Assembly: GCF_032393985.1 (NCBI RefSeq)
Contig: NZ_CP135918.1
Span: 4,278,001-4,342,000 of the forward strand
DNA length: 64,000 nt
DNA from: Fischerella sp. JS2
GTDB lineage: Bacteria > Cyanobacteriota > Cyanobacteriia > Cyanobacteriales > Nostocaceae
Direction: 5' to 3'
Both the position numbers and the translations under genes were made by a program. The notes under the pieces are model-generated. The model was given only the letters and a program-made list of their open reading frames with translations. It did not search any database and was not told the DNA's origin. Shown here piece by piece: positions 45,887-53,500 of this stretch; the first letter of the stretch is position 1; every line of letters begins with the position of its first letter.

Positions 45887-47179
45887 ATGATGAAAAGACC
45901 TAAACTGTCTAGGTTACTTAAATTCGTTGCAGTAATGCTGATGAGTTTTTCAGTATTACTCCTGTTTTGGATCGCCTCGCCCTTACCGAAGATACTCGCT
46001 AAACCAGAAACTAAAATATTTGAACAAGTTTGGCAAACACTCAACGATAACTTTTACGATCCAAAGTTTAACGGTGTCGACTGGAAAGCGATGCGGGAAA
46101 AGTATAAATCCCAAGCTGCACAAGCTAAGTCTACCCAAGAATTTGCAGCTACCATTAATCAAATGCTTGGTGAATTGCAAACTTCTCACACCCGCTACTA
46201 CACAAAAGAAGAGCCTGCTTACTATCAGATTTTAGGCATTTTTGTACCCAGAAGTGGTGAATTACAAAAACAGCTACCCAAATTCCTGCCTAAAGACAAA
46301 ATAGAATACACTGGCATTGGTGTATTTACTAAAGATATTAACGGCAAAACCTTTGTCAGCAACATTCTTGATAAAAGTCCTGCTGCCGCAGCCGGGTTAA
46401 AAATTGGCGATCAAATCCTCAGTGTCGATGGTTATCCTTATCAACCCATACAATCCTTTGCAGGGAAAACAGGAGAAAAAGTCAAATTATTAATTCAGCG
46501 TTCAGCTGCATCTAGCAGTCAAACAGAAATTGCGATCGCACCCAAAAACTTCGATGCCAAGACCATGTTTATCGATGCTCAGCAAGCCAGCATCCAGACT
46601 ATACAACGGGAAGGTAAAAAAGTCGGTTATATTCATATTTGGTCACACGCAGCTAACGAAGACCAACAGCAGCTGCAATCAGAAATAATTTATGGTCGCC
46701 TCAAAGATGCAGATGGATTAGTTTTAGATTTTAGAGACGGTTGGGGTGGGGGAGATGTTAATTCTCTTAACCTCTTCACTGCTGAAGCAGGGCCAACTGT
46801 TACCAGTGTTTCCCGCAATGGCAAAAAATATACTTATATATCCCAATGGAAAAAACCAGTGGCGATGGTAATCAACGAAGGAAGCAGAAGCAGCAAAGAA
46901 ATTTATGCTTATGGCTTTCAGCAACACAAAATCGGCCCTGTAATTGGCACTAAGACTGCGGGAGCAGTGGTTGCTGGTCGTCCTTTTTTTATGGAGGATG
47001 GTAGCTTACTTTACGTAGCAGTTGCAGATGTATTCGTAAACGGCAATCAAAGGTTAGAAGGTAAAGGTGTTGCACCAGATATCAACATTTCCTTGCCATT
47101 AGAATACGCTCAAGGTGCAGACCCGCAAAAAGAACGAGCGATAGAAACTGTATTAGCAGCCATCAAACAAACTAGCTAA
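45887..47179 (+). CDS. S41 family peptidase with PDZ domain
   Basis: A 430-residue exported protein. An N-terminal membrane anchor/signal (FVAVMLMSFSVLLLFWIASPLP) precedes a helical cap (about 45-140), a PDZ domain (about 160-225: VSNILDKSPAAAAGLKIGDQILSVDG) and the S41 protease core. The nucleophile region is INEGSRSSKEIYAYG (about 329-343). In carboxyl-terminal processing proteases the catalytic Lys lies about 25 residues later in T-[FY]-G-K-G; here the aligned sequence is GTKTAGAVV, with Ala in that place. It may use the other S41 catalytic arrangement or be a non-classical member. Periplasmic or lumenal location inferred. Confidence 0.85.
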   Translation: MMKRPKLSRLLKFVAVMLMSFSVLLLFWIASPLPKILAKPETKIFEQVWQTLNDNFYDPKFNGVDWKAMREKYKSQAAQAKSTQEFAATINQMLGELQTSHTRYYTKEEPAYYQILGIFVPRSGELQKQLPKFLPKDKIEYTGIGVFTKDINGKTFVSNILDKSPAAAAGLKIGDQILSVDGYPYQPIQSFAGKTGEKVKLLIQRSAASSSQTEIAIAPKNFDAKTMFIDAQQASIQTIQREGKKVGYIHIWSHAANEDQQQLQSEIIYGRLKDADGLVLDFRDGWGGGDVNSLNLFTAEAGPTVTSVSRNGKKYTYISQWKKPVAMVINEGSRSSKEIYAYGFQQHKIGPVIGTKTAGAVVAGRPFFMEDGSLLYVAVADVFVNGNQRLEGKGVAPDINISLPLEYAQGADPQKERAIETVLAAIKQTS

Positions 47180-47341
47180 GTACAGGCTTATACCATTCGC
47201 TCTAAGTCTGATACATTTGGCGACTAGGCAGACAAGGAGGACAAGGAGAAGAATTTGTATCAAGAATTTTGTGAAATGGTATTATGTGTGATGTGGATGA
47301 TCGCGCTGAAAAATTTTCTGCTTTTTGGTGCGATCGCATAT

Positions 47342-48742
47342 CTATTCTGAACAATTCATTTTACTTTTTACCATTGCTGTGACAGTTTGGGGAATTCTTA
47401 CCGTAAAAGTTGTTCCAACCCCTACTTCACTTTCTACAGAGATTTCTCCTTGATGTAGTTCTAAGCACTTTTTCACTACAGCCAGTCCTAATCCACTGCC
47501 AACAATCTTACTCACGTTATTAGCACGATGAAAAGGTTCAAATAAATGTTGCTGAAACTCTGAAGGAATTCCGATACCAAAATCTTGAACTTGGAAAATG
47601 ATTGCATCTCGTTCACAACTAAGAACCAAAAAGACGGTTCCTTCTTGAGGCGAATACTTCATTGCATTTGAGAGCAAATTGCTGAGAATTGAGTACAGCA
47701 AATTTTCGTCCAATTTGGCGTGAGTACAGCTACCTTGACTAATAAATTTGATAGTATGCTGTGGTTGATTGCAAAACTGGAGATCTTCTATCAAATTGAT
47801 ACAAAATGCTTCTAAATCAATGAGTTCTGGATTAAATTCCAGTTTGCCTGCTTCTGCTCTAGTAAGAGTGAGAATATCCGTCAGCAATTGATTCATTGAT
47901 CTAGCTGAAGATTGAATACGATGCAGATTTTTGAGCTTCTTTTCTTTTGTCCATTGCTGTTCGCTTTGAGCTAATAATTGAGCTGATCCTAAGATAATAC
48001 TCAAAGGCGTACGAAACTCGTGAGAAACCATTGAGAAAAAGCGTAGTTTTAGTTCACTGAGTTCTTTTTCTTGAGCTAATGTCCGTTGAGTGGCTTCCGC
48101 TTGCTGACGCTTAACTAATTGTTGATAAAGCAAAGCATAAACACCTAACAAAATACTAAAACTTAACAAAGTGCCAAGGAATTCAATCAACATCCGATTG
48201 TGGATATTGCTTTGGGAATGTCTAACTGAGATTTGCAACAACTGTTCTTCCCTAGTTTGCATTTGGGTCAGCGTTTCCCGGATTTGACTACGGTTTTGGT
48301 TGCTACGAGTAACTACGGATGCTTGAAGAGCAAAGGTTGATTTACCCTGTTGCTGAAGCTCAATTGACTGCTTAGATAGTTCAACTCTTTGAGATATCAG
48401 GAATTTTAGCCTTTTTAGTTGTTGCTGTTGAGCAGGGTCATCAGCTAATTGTTGCTGTAACTTTTTGACTTTAGCATCTAGGCTTTGCATTGCCTGATTG
48501 TAACGCTTGAGTTCTGAGCGCTCTCCATACAGAATATAGCCTCTGCGTCCTGATTCTGCATCAGTCAGTGTCGCAAAAATATCAATCAGGCTTTTCATCG
48601 CCTCATGGGTGTGCTTCACTTTATTACCACTGTAAATTAATTGAGTAGCATTTTGGTAAGAGATAAAGCTGACAACACCCATTAATAACAAAGACAAACC
48701 AAAGCCAGAGGCTATCCATTTCCCTTCCAGCGACCATTTCAT
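47342..48742 (-). CDS. CHASE3-domain sensor histidine kinase
   Basis: A 466-residue membrane kinase. Two transmembrane helices (about 10-28 and 186-206) enclose an extracytoplasmic CHASE3-type helical domain with DAESGRRGYILYGE (61-74). The cytoplasmic part has the phospho-His in FFSMVSHEFRTPLSIILG (His241), N-box LLSNAMKYSPQEG, and G-boxes DFGIGIP and GSGLGLAVVKKCLELHQGE. The gene is divergent from an OmpR-type regulator 121 bp away, so they are probably a cognate pair sharing a promoter region. Confidence 0.93.
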   Translation of the reverse strand: MKWSLEGKWIASGFGLSLLLMGVVSFISYQNATQLIYSGNKVKHTHEAMKSLIDIFATLTDAESGRRGYILYGERSELKRYNQAMQSLDAKVKKLQQQLADDPAQQQQLKRLKFLISQRVELSKQSIELQQQGKSTFALQASVVTRSNQNRSQIRETLTQMQTREEQLLQISVRHSQSNIHNRMLIEFLGTLLSFSILLGVYALLYQQLVKRQQAEATQRTLAQEKELSELKLRFFSMVSHEFRTPLSIILGSAQLLAQSEQQWTKEKKLKNLHRIQSSARSMNQLLTDILTLTRAEAGKLEFNPELIDLEAFCINLIEDLQFCNQPQHTIKFISQGSCTHAKLDENLLYSILSNLLSNAMKYSPQEGTVFLVLSCERDAIIFQVQDFGIGIPSEFQQHLFEPFHRANNVSKIVGSGLGLAVVKKCLELHQGEISVESEVGVGTTFTVRIPQTVTAMVKSKMNCSE

Positions 48743-48863
48743 AGAAAGTAATTTAGTTAATGGTTTGGAGTTGGTTTATTATACAAAACCTTGTATCAAG
48801 GTTAAGATGTTTCCAAAGAGTCTATGATCGCTGCTGTTTTTTTAATTCACAAATGTTCTAACA

Positions 48864-49541
48864 ATGCGGATTTTGGTAGTTGAAGATGATGTCCAGCTAG
48901 CAGAGATGCTGATGGAAGCTCTTAGTGATCGTCAATATGTGGTGGATGTAGCTCAAGATGGAGAGCAAGCATGGAATTTTGTCAATGGGTTGGAATATGA
49001 CCTAGTGGTGCTAGATATTACTTTACCCAAGCTAGACGGCGTGAGTTTTTGCCAACGTTTGCGATCGCGCAATAATACATTACCTGTCCTCATGTTAACA
49101 GCACGCGACACCCTTACTGACAAAATTACCGGGTTGGATGCTGGGGCAGATGACTATATGGTCAAACCTTTTGAAATGCCAGAGTTAATGGCTCGTATTC
49201 GCGCACTGTTGCGCCGCAATAGCGCCGCAGCATCTTTCCCAAACCTCAGTTGGGGTAATCTGCATTTAAATCCCAGCACTTACGAAGTTACTTATGCTGA
49301 ACAATCTCTGCACCTGACGGCAAAAGAATTTGCCCTCCTAGAATTAATGGTTTCTAGCGGTCGCCGGGTGTTAAGTCGAGCCGGAATTATTGAGCGTATC
49401 TGGTCACTGGATGACCCACCGAGTGAAGAAACTGTGAAATCTCACATCAAAACTTTACGAAACAAACTCAGAGAGGCTGGCGCTCCTGATGGTTTGATTG
49501 AGACAGTTCATGGACTAGGCTATCGCCTCAAGCAACTTTAG
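48864..49541 (+). CDS. OmpR/PhoB-family response regulator
   Basis: A 225-residue protein: receiver (1-115) with acidic pair EDD (7-9), phospho-Asp51 in LVVLDITLPKLDG, Thr in LMLTARD and Lys in YMVKPF, then a winged-helix DNA-binding domain (about 130-224) with LTAKEFALLELM, VLSRAGIIERIW and VKSHIKTLRNKL. It is divergent from the CHASE3 kinase gene and presumably its partner. Target genes cannot be read from the sequence. Confidence 0.94.
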   Translation: MRILVVEDDVQLAEMLMEALSDRQYVVDVAQDGEQAWNFVNGLEYDLVVLDITLPKLDGVSFCQRLRSRNNTLPVLMLTARDTLTDKITGLDAGADDYMVKPFEMPELMARIRALLRRNSAAASFPNLSWGNLHLNPSTYEVTYAEQSLHLTAKEFALLELMVSSGRRVLSRAGIIERIWSLDDPPSEETVKSHIKTLRNKLREAGAPDGLIETVHGLGYRLKQL

Positions 49542-50157
49542 GAAGCTACCCGATTTCTCCCCGATATTTGCCCTTTATTTCCACAACCAATTGTTAGACT
49601 GCCACTTAAATAACTCCTTGACACCGTGCTTTCTCCAAACTGATTCAATAATTGAGTTTGGAGAATTTTAATTTTGATATCATGTCTGCTTGAAGACTTA
49701 TGTTATCCGTTGGGGTAGGTAATAGACCTCTTGCACGAATATCTAAAATATCCTCCTTAGTCCCCCTTGTCAAAGTGGGAAACTATATATTAACTCCCTC
49801 CCCTTAGTAAGGGGAGGGTTGGGGTGGGGTTTTGAGGATTCATGCAAGAGGTCTAATGGTTAATGGGTAATTGGTAATTGATAATTGATGATTAAGATAC
49901 TGATGATTGTTCCATGCCTAATGCCCAATGCTCAATATCCAAGCTTTATATCGTCAGAAATTAGTCGGGCATCACATGAAATACATCACCTTTAAAATGT
50001 AAGCAAAATCGCTTGCTTTCCTAATGAGTGTTCACCTGAAGTTAATATTTAACCTACCCGATTTCTACCCGCTTTTTACCCGATTTTTCAACTTCTAAAA
50101 AGTACCATTCCTAGAGAGATTATTTTGGAATCTTAGTTCAGTCTGGGGTCAACTTCT
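49542..50157. other. Gene-free region containing MITE-2
   Basis: No supported ORF. It holds MITE-2 (49723-49855), then GGTTAATGGGTAATTGGTAATTG-like repeats and CCTAATGCCCAATGC units to about 49935. Confidence 0.55.
49723..49855. mobile_element. MITE-2 (133 bp)
   Basis: Terminal inverted repeats TAGACCTCTTGCA-[C/T]-GAAT at both ends enclose a palindromic CCTCCCCTTAGTAAGGGGAGG core. It encodes nothing. A degraded relative with ends TAAGCCTCTTGCA and TGCAAGAAGTCTA lies at 56556-56659. Confidence 0.85.
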
Positions 50158-50379
50158 ATGTCTCATTTTTCAGTAAATATTTCTAACATCGTTCTTACTA
50201 CTGAGCAATATCGCAAGCTGAAAGTTTATGCAGAGGAACAGAAAATCTCGGTGCATGAAGCAATTCGCTTACTCATAGATTTTCTTCCAGAAAGCTCCAA
50301 AACTACTAAAAATTTAGATAACAAGCATCCATTTATTTTTTCCCGAAGGTTTTTGCAAACTTTTTTTGATATTCAATAA
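50158..50379 (+). CDS. Small hypothetical protein, possible ribbon-helix-helix
   Basis: A 73-residue ORF: NIVLTTEQYRKLKVYAEEQKISVHEAIRLLIDFLP looks like the strand-helix-helix of CopG/Arc-type DNA-binding proteins. The C-terminal 25 residues (HPFIFSRRFLQTFFDIQ) are hydrophobic. It ends 91 bp before the glycosyltransferase start. No partner toxin gene is adjacent. Coding status is plausible, not proven. Confidence 0.5.
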   Translation: MSHFSVNISNIVLTTEQYRKLKVYAEEQKISVHEAIRLLIDFLPESSKTTKNLDNKHPFIFSRRFLQTFFDIQ

Positions 50380-50470
50380 TTTGAATTTTAGCGGAAATTA
50401 CACAGAAAAAATCTTAAAATTTTGGCTACCTGGTTACATCTTGTTTTTATTTGCAAATCGAAATTTAACG

Positions 50471-51904
50471 ATGAATACTCTTAACTCTTTGAGTTTAGTT
50501 AAGTCTCCAGAAATGCAAACTTCTCTACCTACTTACGCCTTAATTTCAGTTCACGGCGACCCGACGGCTGAAATTGGCAAAGAAGGAGCGGGTGGACAAA
50601 ATATATATGTGCGCGAACTAGGATTGGCATTGGCAAAACGAGGATGTCAGGTTGATATTTTTACTCGACGTGAACACCCTAACCAAGAAGAAATTGTGCA
50701 ACTAGCACCAGGATGTCGCACAATTCGTTTAAGTGCAGGACCAGCAAAATTCATTTCTAGAAACGAATTATTTGAGCATCTGCCAGAATTTGTGGAAGCT
50801 TGGCTGAATTTTCAACAACGAACTCATGTGAAATATGCACTAATTCACACTAATTACTGGCTTTCTGGTTGGGTAGGACTGAAACTGAAAGCAAAACTGG
50901 GGTTTTCCCAAATTCATACCTATCATTCCATAGGGGCTGTGAAATACCGTGATGTCCAAAAGCCACCACAGATTGCTTTGATTCGCCAGCATGTGGAAAA
51001 GGCTATTTTAGAGCAAACAGATTGTGTAATTGCTACTAGTCCCCAAGAAGCAGAAGATTTGCGTCAATTCATTTCGCAACACGGGCGCATCAAAGTAATT
51101 CCTTGTGGTATTAATGCTGAACATTTTAGTTCTGTGAGTCAGGAAGTTGCTCGTCAACAGTTGGGAATTGCCCCAGATTCTCGAATCATCATGTATGTAG
51201 GACGCTTTGACCCCCGCAAGGGAGTTGAAACCTTAGTCAAAGCCTGCACCAATTTGCCTAATCCATTTAAGCTCTATTTAGTTGGTGGTAGTCGTGAGCA
51301 TGCAGCAGACTTTCAGGAACAACTACGCATTCAAGCCCTGGTAGAAAAACTGGGATTAGAAGCAATTACGGTTTTTACAGGACGGATATCCCAACAGATG
51401 TTACCTACTTACTATGCCGCAGGGGATATTTGCGTTGTGCCTAGTTATTACGAACCTTTTGGTTTAGTAGCGATTGAAGCAATGGCAGCAGGAACGCCCG
51501 TAATTGCTAGTGAGGTGGGGGGATTGCAACATACAGTGGTGCATGGTGAAACCGGACTGCTGGTTCCTTCGTGCAACTCCAATGCCTTAGCGATCGCAAT
51601 TCGGCATCTGTTGGAAGATCCTACACTTCGGCAGCGCTATGGCAATGCTGCACGTCATTGGGTTCGATCTCGTTTCAGCACTCAGGCTGTCACTGCCCAA
51701 ATTTACGAACTTTACCAATCTTTAACACTTGCGACGTTTGTCCAACAAATAATCCAAACTCAAAAGTTAACTCCGAATTTAGAAAGACAAGTCCAGACTT
51801 TGTTGAAATCAAATGCTTTGAAATCTAATGAAATTAAAGCTTTAGAAAAATTAATTGATTCCTTTTCTAATGGCACTGTGCAGTGGCTGAGTTCAAATTC
51901 ATAA
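50471..51904 (+). CDS. GT4 glycosyltransferase, sucrose-phosphate-synthase-like
   Basis: A 477-residue GT-B enzyme from ATG 50471 (MNTLNSLSLVKSPEMQ); the frame extends to 50366 but nothing conserved is encoded there. The N-domain has the sucrose-synthase/phosphate-synthase-type start ALISVHGDPTAEIGKEGAGGQNIYVREL, IFTRREHP and HTNYWLSGWVGL. The C-domain has IPCGINAEHF, MYVGRFDPRKGVETLVKA and the donor motif PSYYEPFGLVAIEAMAAGTPVIASEVGG. The C-terminal 90 residues are an extra helical tail. Donor is probably a nucleotide sugar; sucrose metabolism is an inference from the N-terminal motif, and polysaccharide synthesis is the alternative. Confidence 0.85.
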   Translation: MNTLNSLSLVKSPEMQTSLPTYALISVHGDPTAEIGKEGAGGQNIYVRELGLALAKRGCQVDIFTRREHPNQEEIVQLAPGCRTIRLSAGPAKFISRNELFEHLPEFVEAWLNFQQRTHVKYALIHTNYWLSGWVGLKLKAKLGFSQIHTYHSIGAVKYRDVQKPPQIALIRQHVEKAILEQTDCVIATSPQEAEDLRQFISQHGRIKVIPCGINAEHFSSVSQEVARQQLGIAPDSRIIMYVGRFDPRKGVETLVKACTNLPNPFKLYLVGGSREHAADFQEQLRIQALVEKLGLEAITVFTGRISQQMLPTYYAAGDICVVPSYYEPFGLVAIEAMAAGTPVIASEVGGLQHTVVHGETGLLVPSCNSNALAIAIRHLLEDPTLRQRYGNAARHWVRSRFSTQAVTAQIYELYQSLTLATFVQQIIQTQKLTPNLERQVQTLLKSNALKSNEIKALEKLIDSFSNGTVQWLSSNS

Positions 51905-52033
51905 GCATCTAGAGGTGCTAGGCGATCGCTTGTCACAAAAATTCTTCAATTGTAGTAAAAAATAACTCGAGTTCTTCCTCCAGCTAGAGGCAAAACTTTC
52001 TGTAATGCAAGATCTTAGCCACAGGAGGATATT

Positions 52034-53323
52034 ATGCGGCAACTAATTGTCCAAGTACCACGTGGACAGGGAAAAGAAGTTCTTGAGATTGCGAAGTCTC
52101 TTCAGGGGGTGAGCCTTGCTCAGCTTGAGGCAAAAGGTAGTGAGCAACTCATTGACTTAGTGCTGATTCATATTTCCAATCGGCAGGTAGAGGATCTGTT
52201 CGCAAAACTTGAAGACTTACCTGATGTAAACATCACGCTGCTACCAAGGGGAGTTATAACTCTGCACCCCCCAGCAGAGGAAGCACCTCAACAAGCACTA
52301 AATATAGAAGAACGCAGTCCCATAGAGATATTTCTCTCTGGCTTGCAGAGTGTTGGCTCTTGGCGGGGTTTTCTGGGGTATGCAGCAGTAGCTGGTTTTG
52401 TTGTCTGGATTGGCTTGTATACAAACACAACTTATCTGCTGGTAGCAGCAATGCTGATTGCACCATTTGCAGGCCCAGCAATGAATGTCGCAATTGCAAC
52501 CGCAAGAGGCGATCGCCAACTACTCTGGCGTAGCGTACTGCGTTATTTTGCAGCATTGGCAATGACAATTGCAGTTGCAGCAGCCTTGAGTTTAATTTTG
52601 CGGCAGGATATTGCCACCAGCCTGATGATTGAAGGCAGCCAAGTTTCCTCGGTGACAGTGTTGTTACCCTTGGCAGCTGGGGCGGCCGGAGCATTAAACC
52701 TGGTACAATCCGAGCGCAGTAGTTTGGTATCTGGAGCGGCAACTGGAATGCTAGTCGCTGCTTCCTTGGCTCCGCCAGCCGGAATTGTTGGTATAGCAGG
52801 TGCTATTGGCAGATGGGATTTGGTGATTGATGCCTTATTTCTCCTGTTTCTGCAACTAGCAGGCATTAATTTAACGGCGGCGTTGTTGTTTAGGATGTTT
52901 GGTTTGTCTGCACAAGGAGTACGTTATCCACGGGGTAAACCTTGGGTGTTTCCTGTGGCGTTGGGATTCACTGTGGTAGTATTAGCTGGCTTACTAACTT
53001 GGCAGTTTGTCAATCCTCCAAATTTGCAACGCTCCTCCCTAGCTCAGAGAGCTAATGCTGAAATTCAAAAGCTAGTTAATGAAAATCGTTTGGTTGAACT
53101 GGTAGAGGCGAATGTTCGCTTTACCCGTGCCAATACTAAAGGTCAGAATACATTGCTGAGTGTAATTTATGTTCAACGTCGAGCAGGTGTGAGTGCATCC
53201 TCTGAGGAAATTCGCTCTAGTCTGACTCAAGCGATCCAAACTCATCTACTGCAACAAGGCTTTAATGTGACGCCTCTGGTTGATGTTAGCGTGCTTGAGG
53301 CTCCACAAAAAAGTGAAAGATGA
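52034..53323 (+). CDS. DUF389 (TIGR00341-type) membrane protein
   Basis: A 429-residue protein with a soluble ferredoxin-like N-terminal domain (MRQLIVQVPRGQGKEVLEIAK to about 75), then about six transmembrane helices: GFLGYAAVAGFVVWIGLY, LVAAMLIAPFAGPAMNVAIA, YFAALAMTIAVAAALSLIL, VTVLLPLAAGAAGALNLV, LVSGAATGMLVAASLAPPAG and VIDALFLLFLQLAGINLTAALLF. The AMLIAPFAGPAMNVAIATARGD and SLAPPAG motifs identify DUF389. The function is unknown; ion transport has been suggested for the family. GGAGGA ends nine bases before ATG 52034. A decayed secreted-protein ORF follows 3 bp later. Confidence 0.88.
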   Translation: MRQLIVQVPRGQGKEVLEIAKSLQGVSLAQLEAKGSEQLIDLVLIHISNRQVEDLFAKLEDLPDVNITLLPRGVITLHPPAEEAPQQALNIEERSPIEIFLSGLQSVGSWRGFLGYAAVAGFVVWIGLYTNTTYLLVAAMLIAPFAGPAMNVAIATARGDRQLLWRSVLRYFAALAMTIAVAAALSLILRQDIATSLMIEGSQVSSVTVLLPLAAGAAGALNLVQSERSSLVSGAATGMLVAASLAPPAGIVGIAGAIGRWDLVIDALFLLFLQLAGINLTAALLFRMFGLSAQGVRYPRGKPWVFPVALGFTVVVLAGLLTWQFVNPPNLQRSSLAQRANAEIQKLVNENRLVELVEANVRFTRANTKGQNTLLSVIYVQRRAGVSASSEEIRSSLTQAIQTHLLQQGFNVTPLVDVSVLEAPQKSER

Positions 53324-53326
53324 GCG

Positions 53327-53446
53327 ATGAAAGGTATAAAGATAAACTCATTGATTTTGGTATTGGTAGCAGCCCTGAGTGTGATTCTGCCTAAACAACA
53401 GCTACAGCACAAACTAGACCGCTTGCAAAAGTCGAATTTACCCTAA
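53327..53446 (+). pseudogene. Remnant of a small secreted protein gene, frameshifted
   Basis: ATG 53327 opens a clear signal peptide (MKGIKINSLILVLVAALSVI) just after the DUF389 gene; the frame then reads LPKQQLQHK and stops at 53446. Shifting by one base near 53395 gives TATAQTRPLAKVEFTLIH, which looks like a signal-peptidase site and a mature start, ending at the 25-bp duplication. The rest of the gene is gone. It was probably cotranscribed with the DUF389 gene. Confidence 0.55.
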
Positions 53447-53450
53447 TTCA

Positions 53451-53500
53451 TATTTACTTGCTAGGGGTAACGTAATATTTACTTGCTAGGGGTAACGTAA
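53451..53500. repeat. 25-bp perfect tandem duplication at the 3' end of a kinase gene
   Basis: The 25-bp unit TATTTACTTGCTAGGGGTAA-CGTAA occurs twice in a row (53451-53475, 53476-53500). The duplicated copy supplies the last residues (YYVTPSK) and the stop codon of the kinase gene. Confidence 0.95.
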
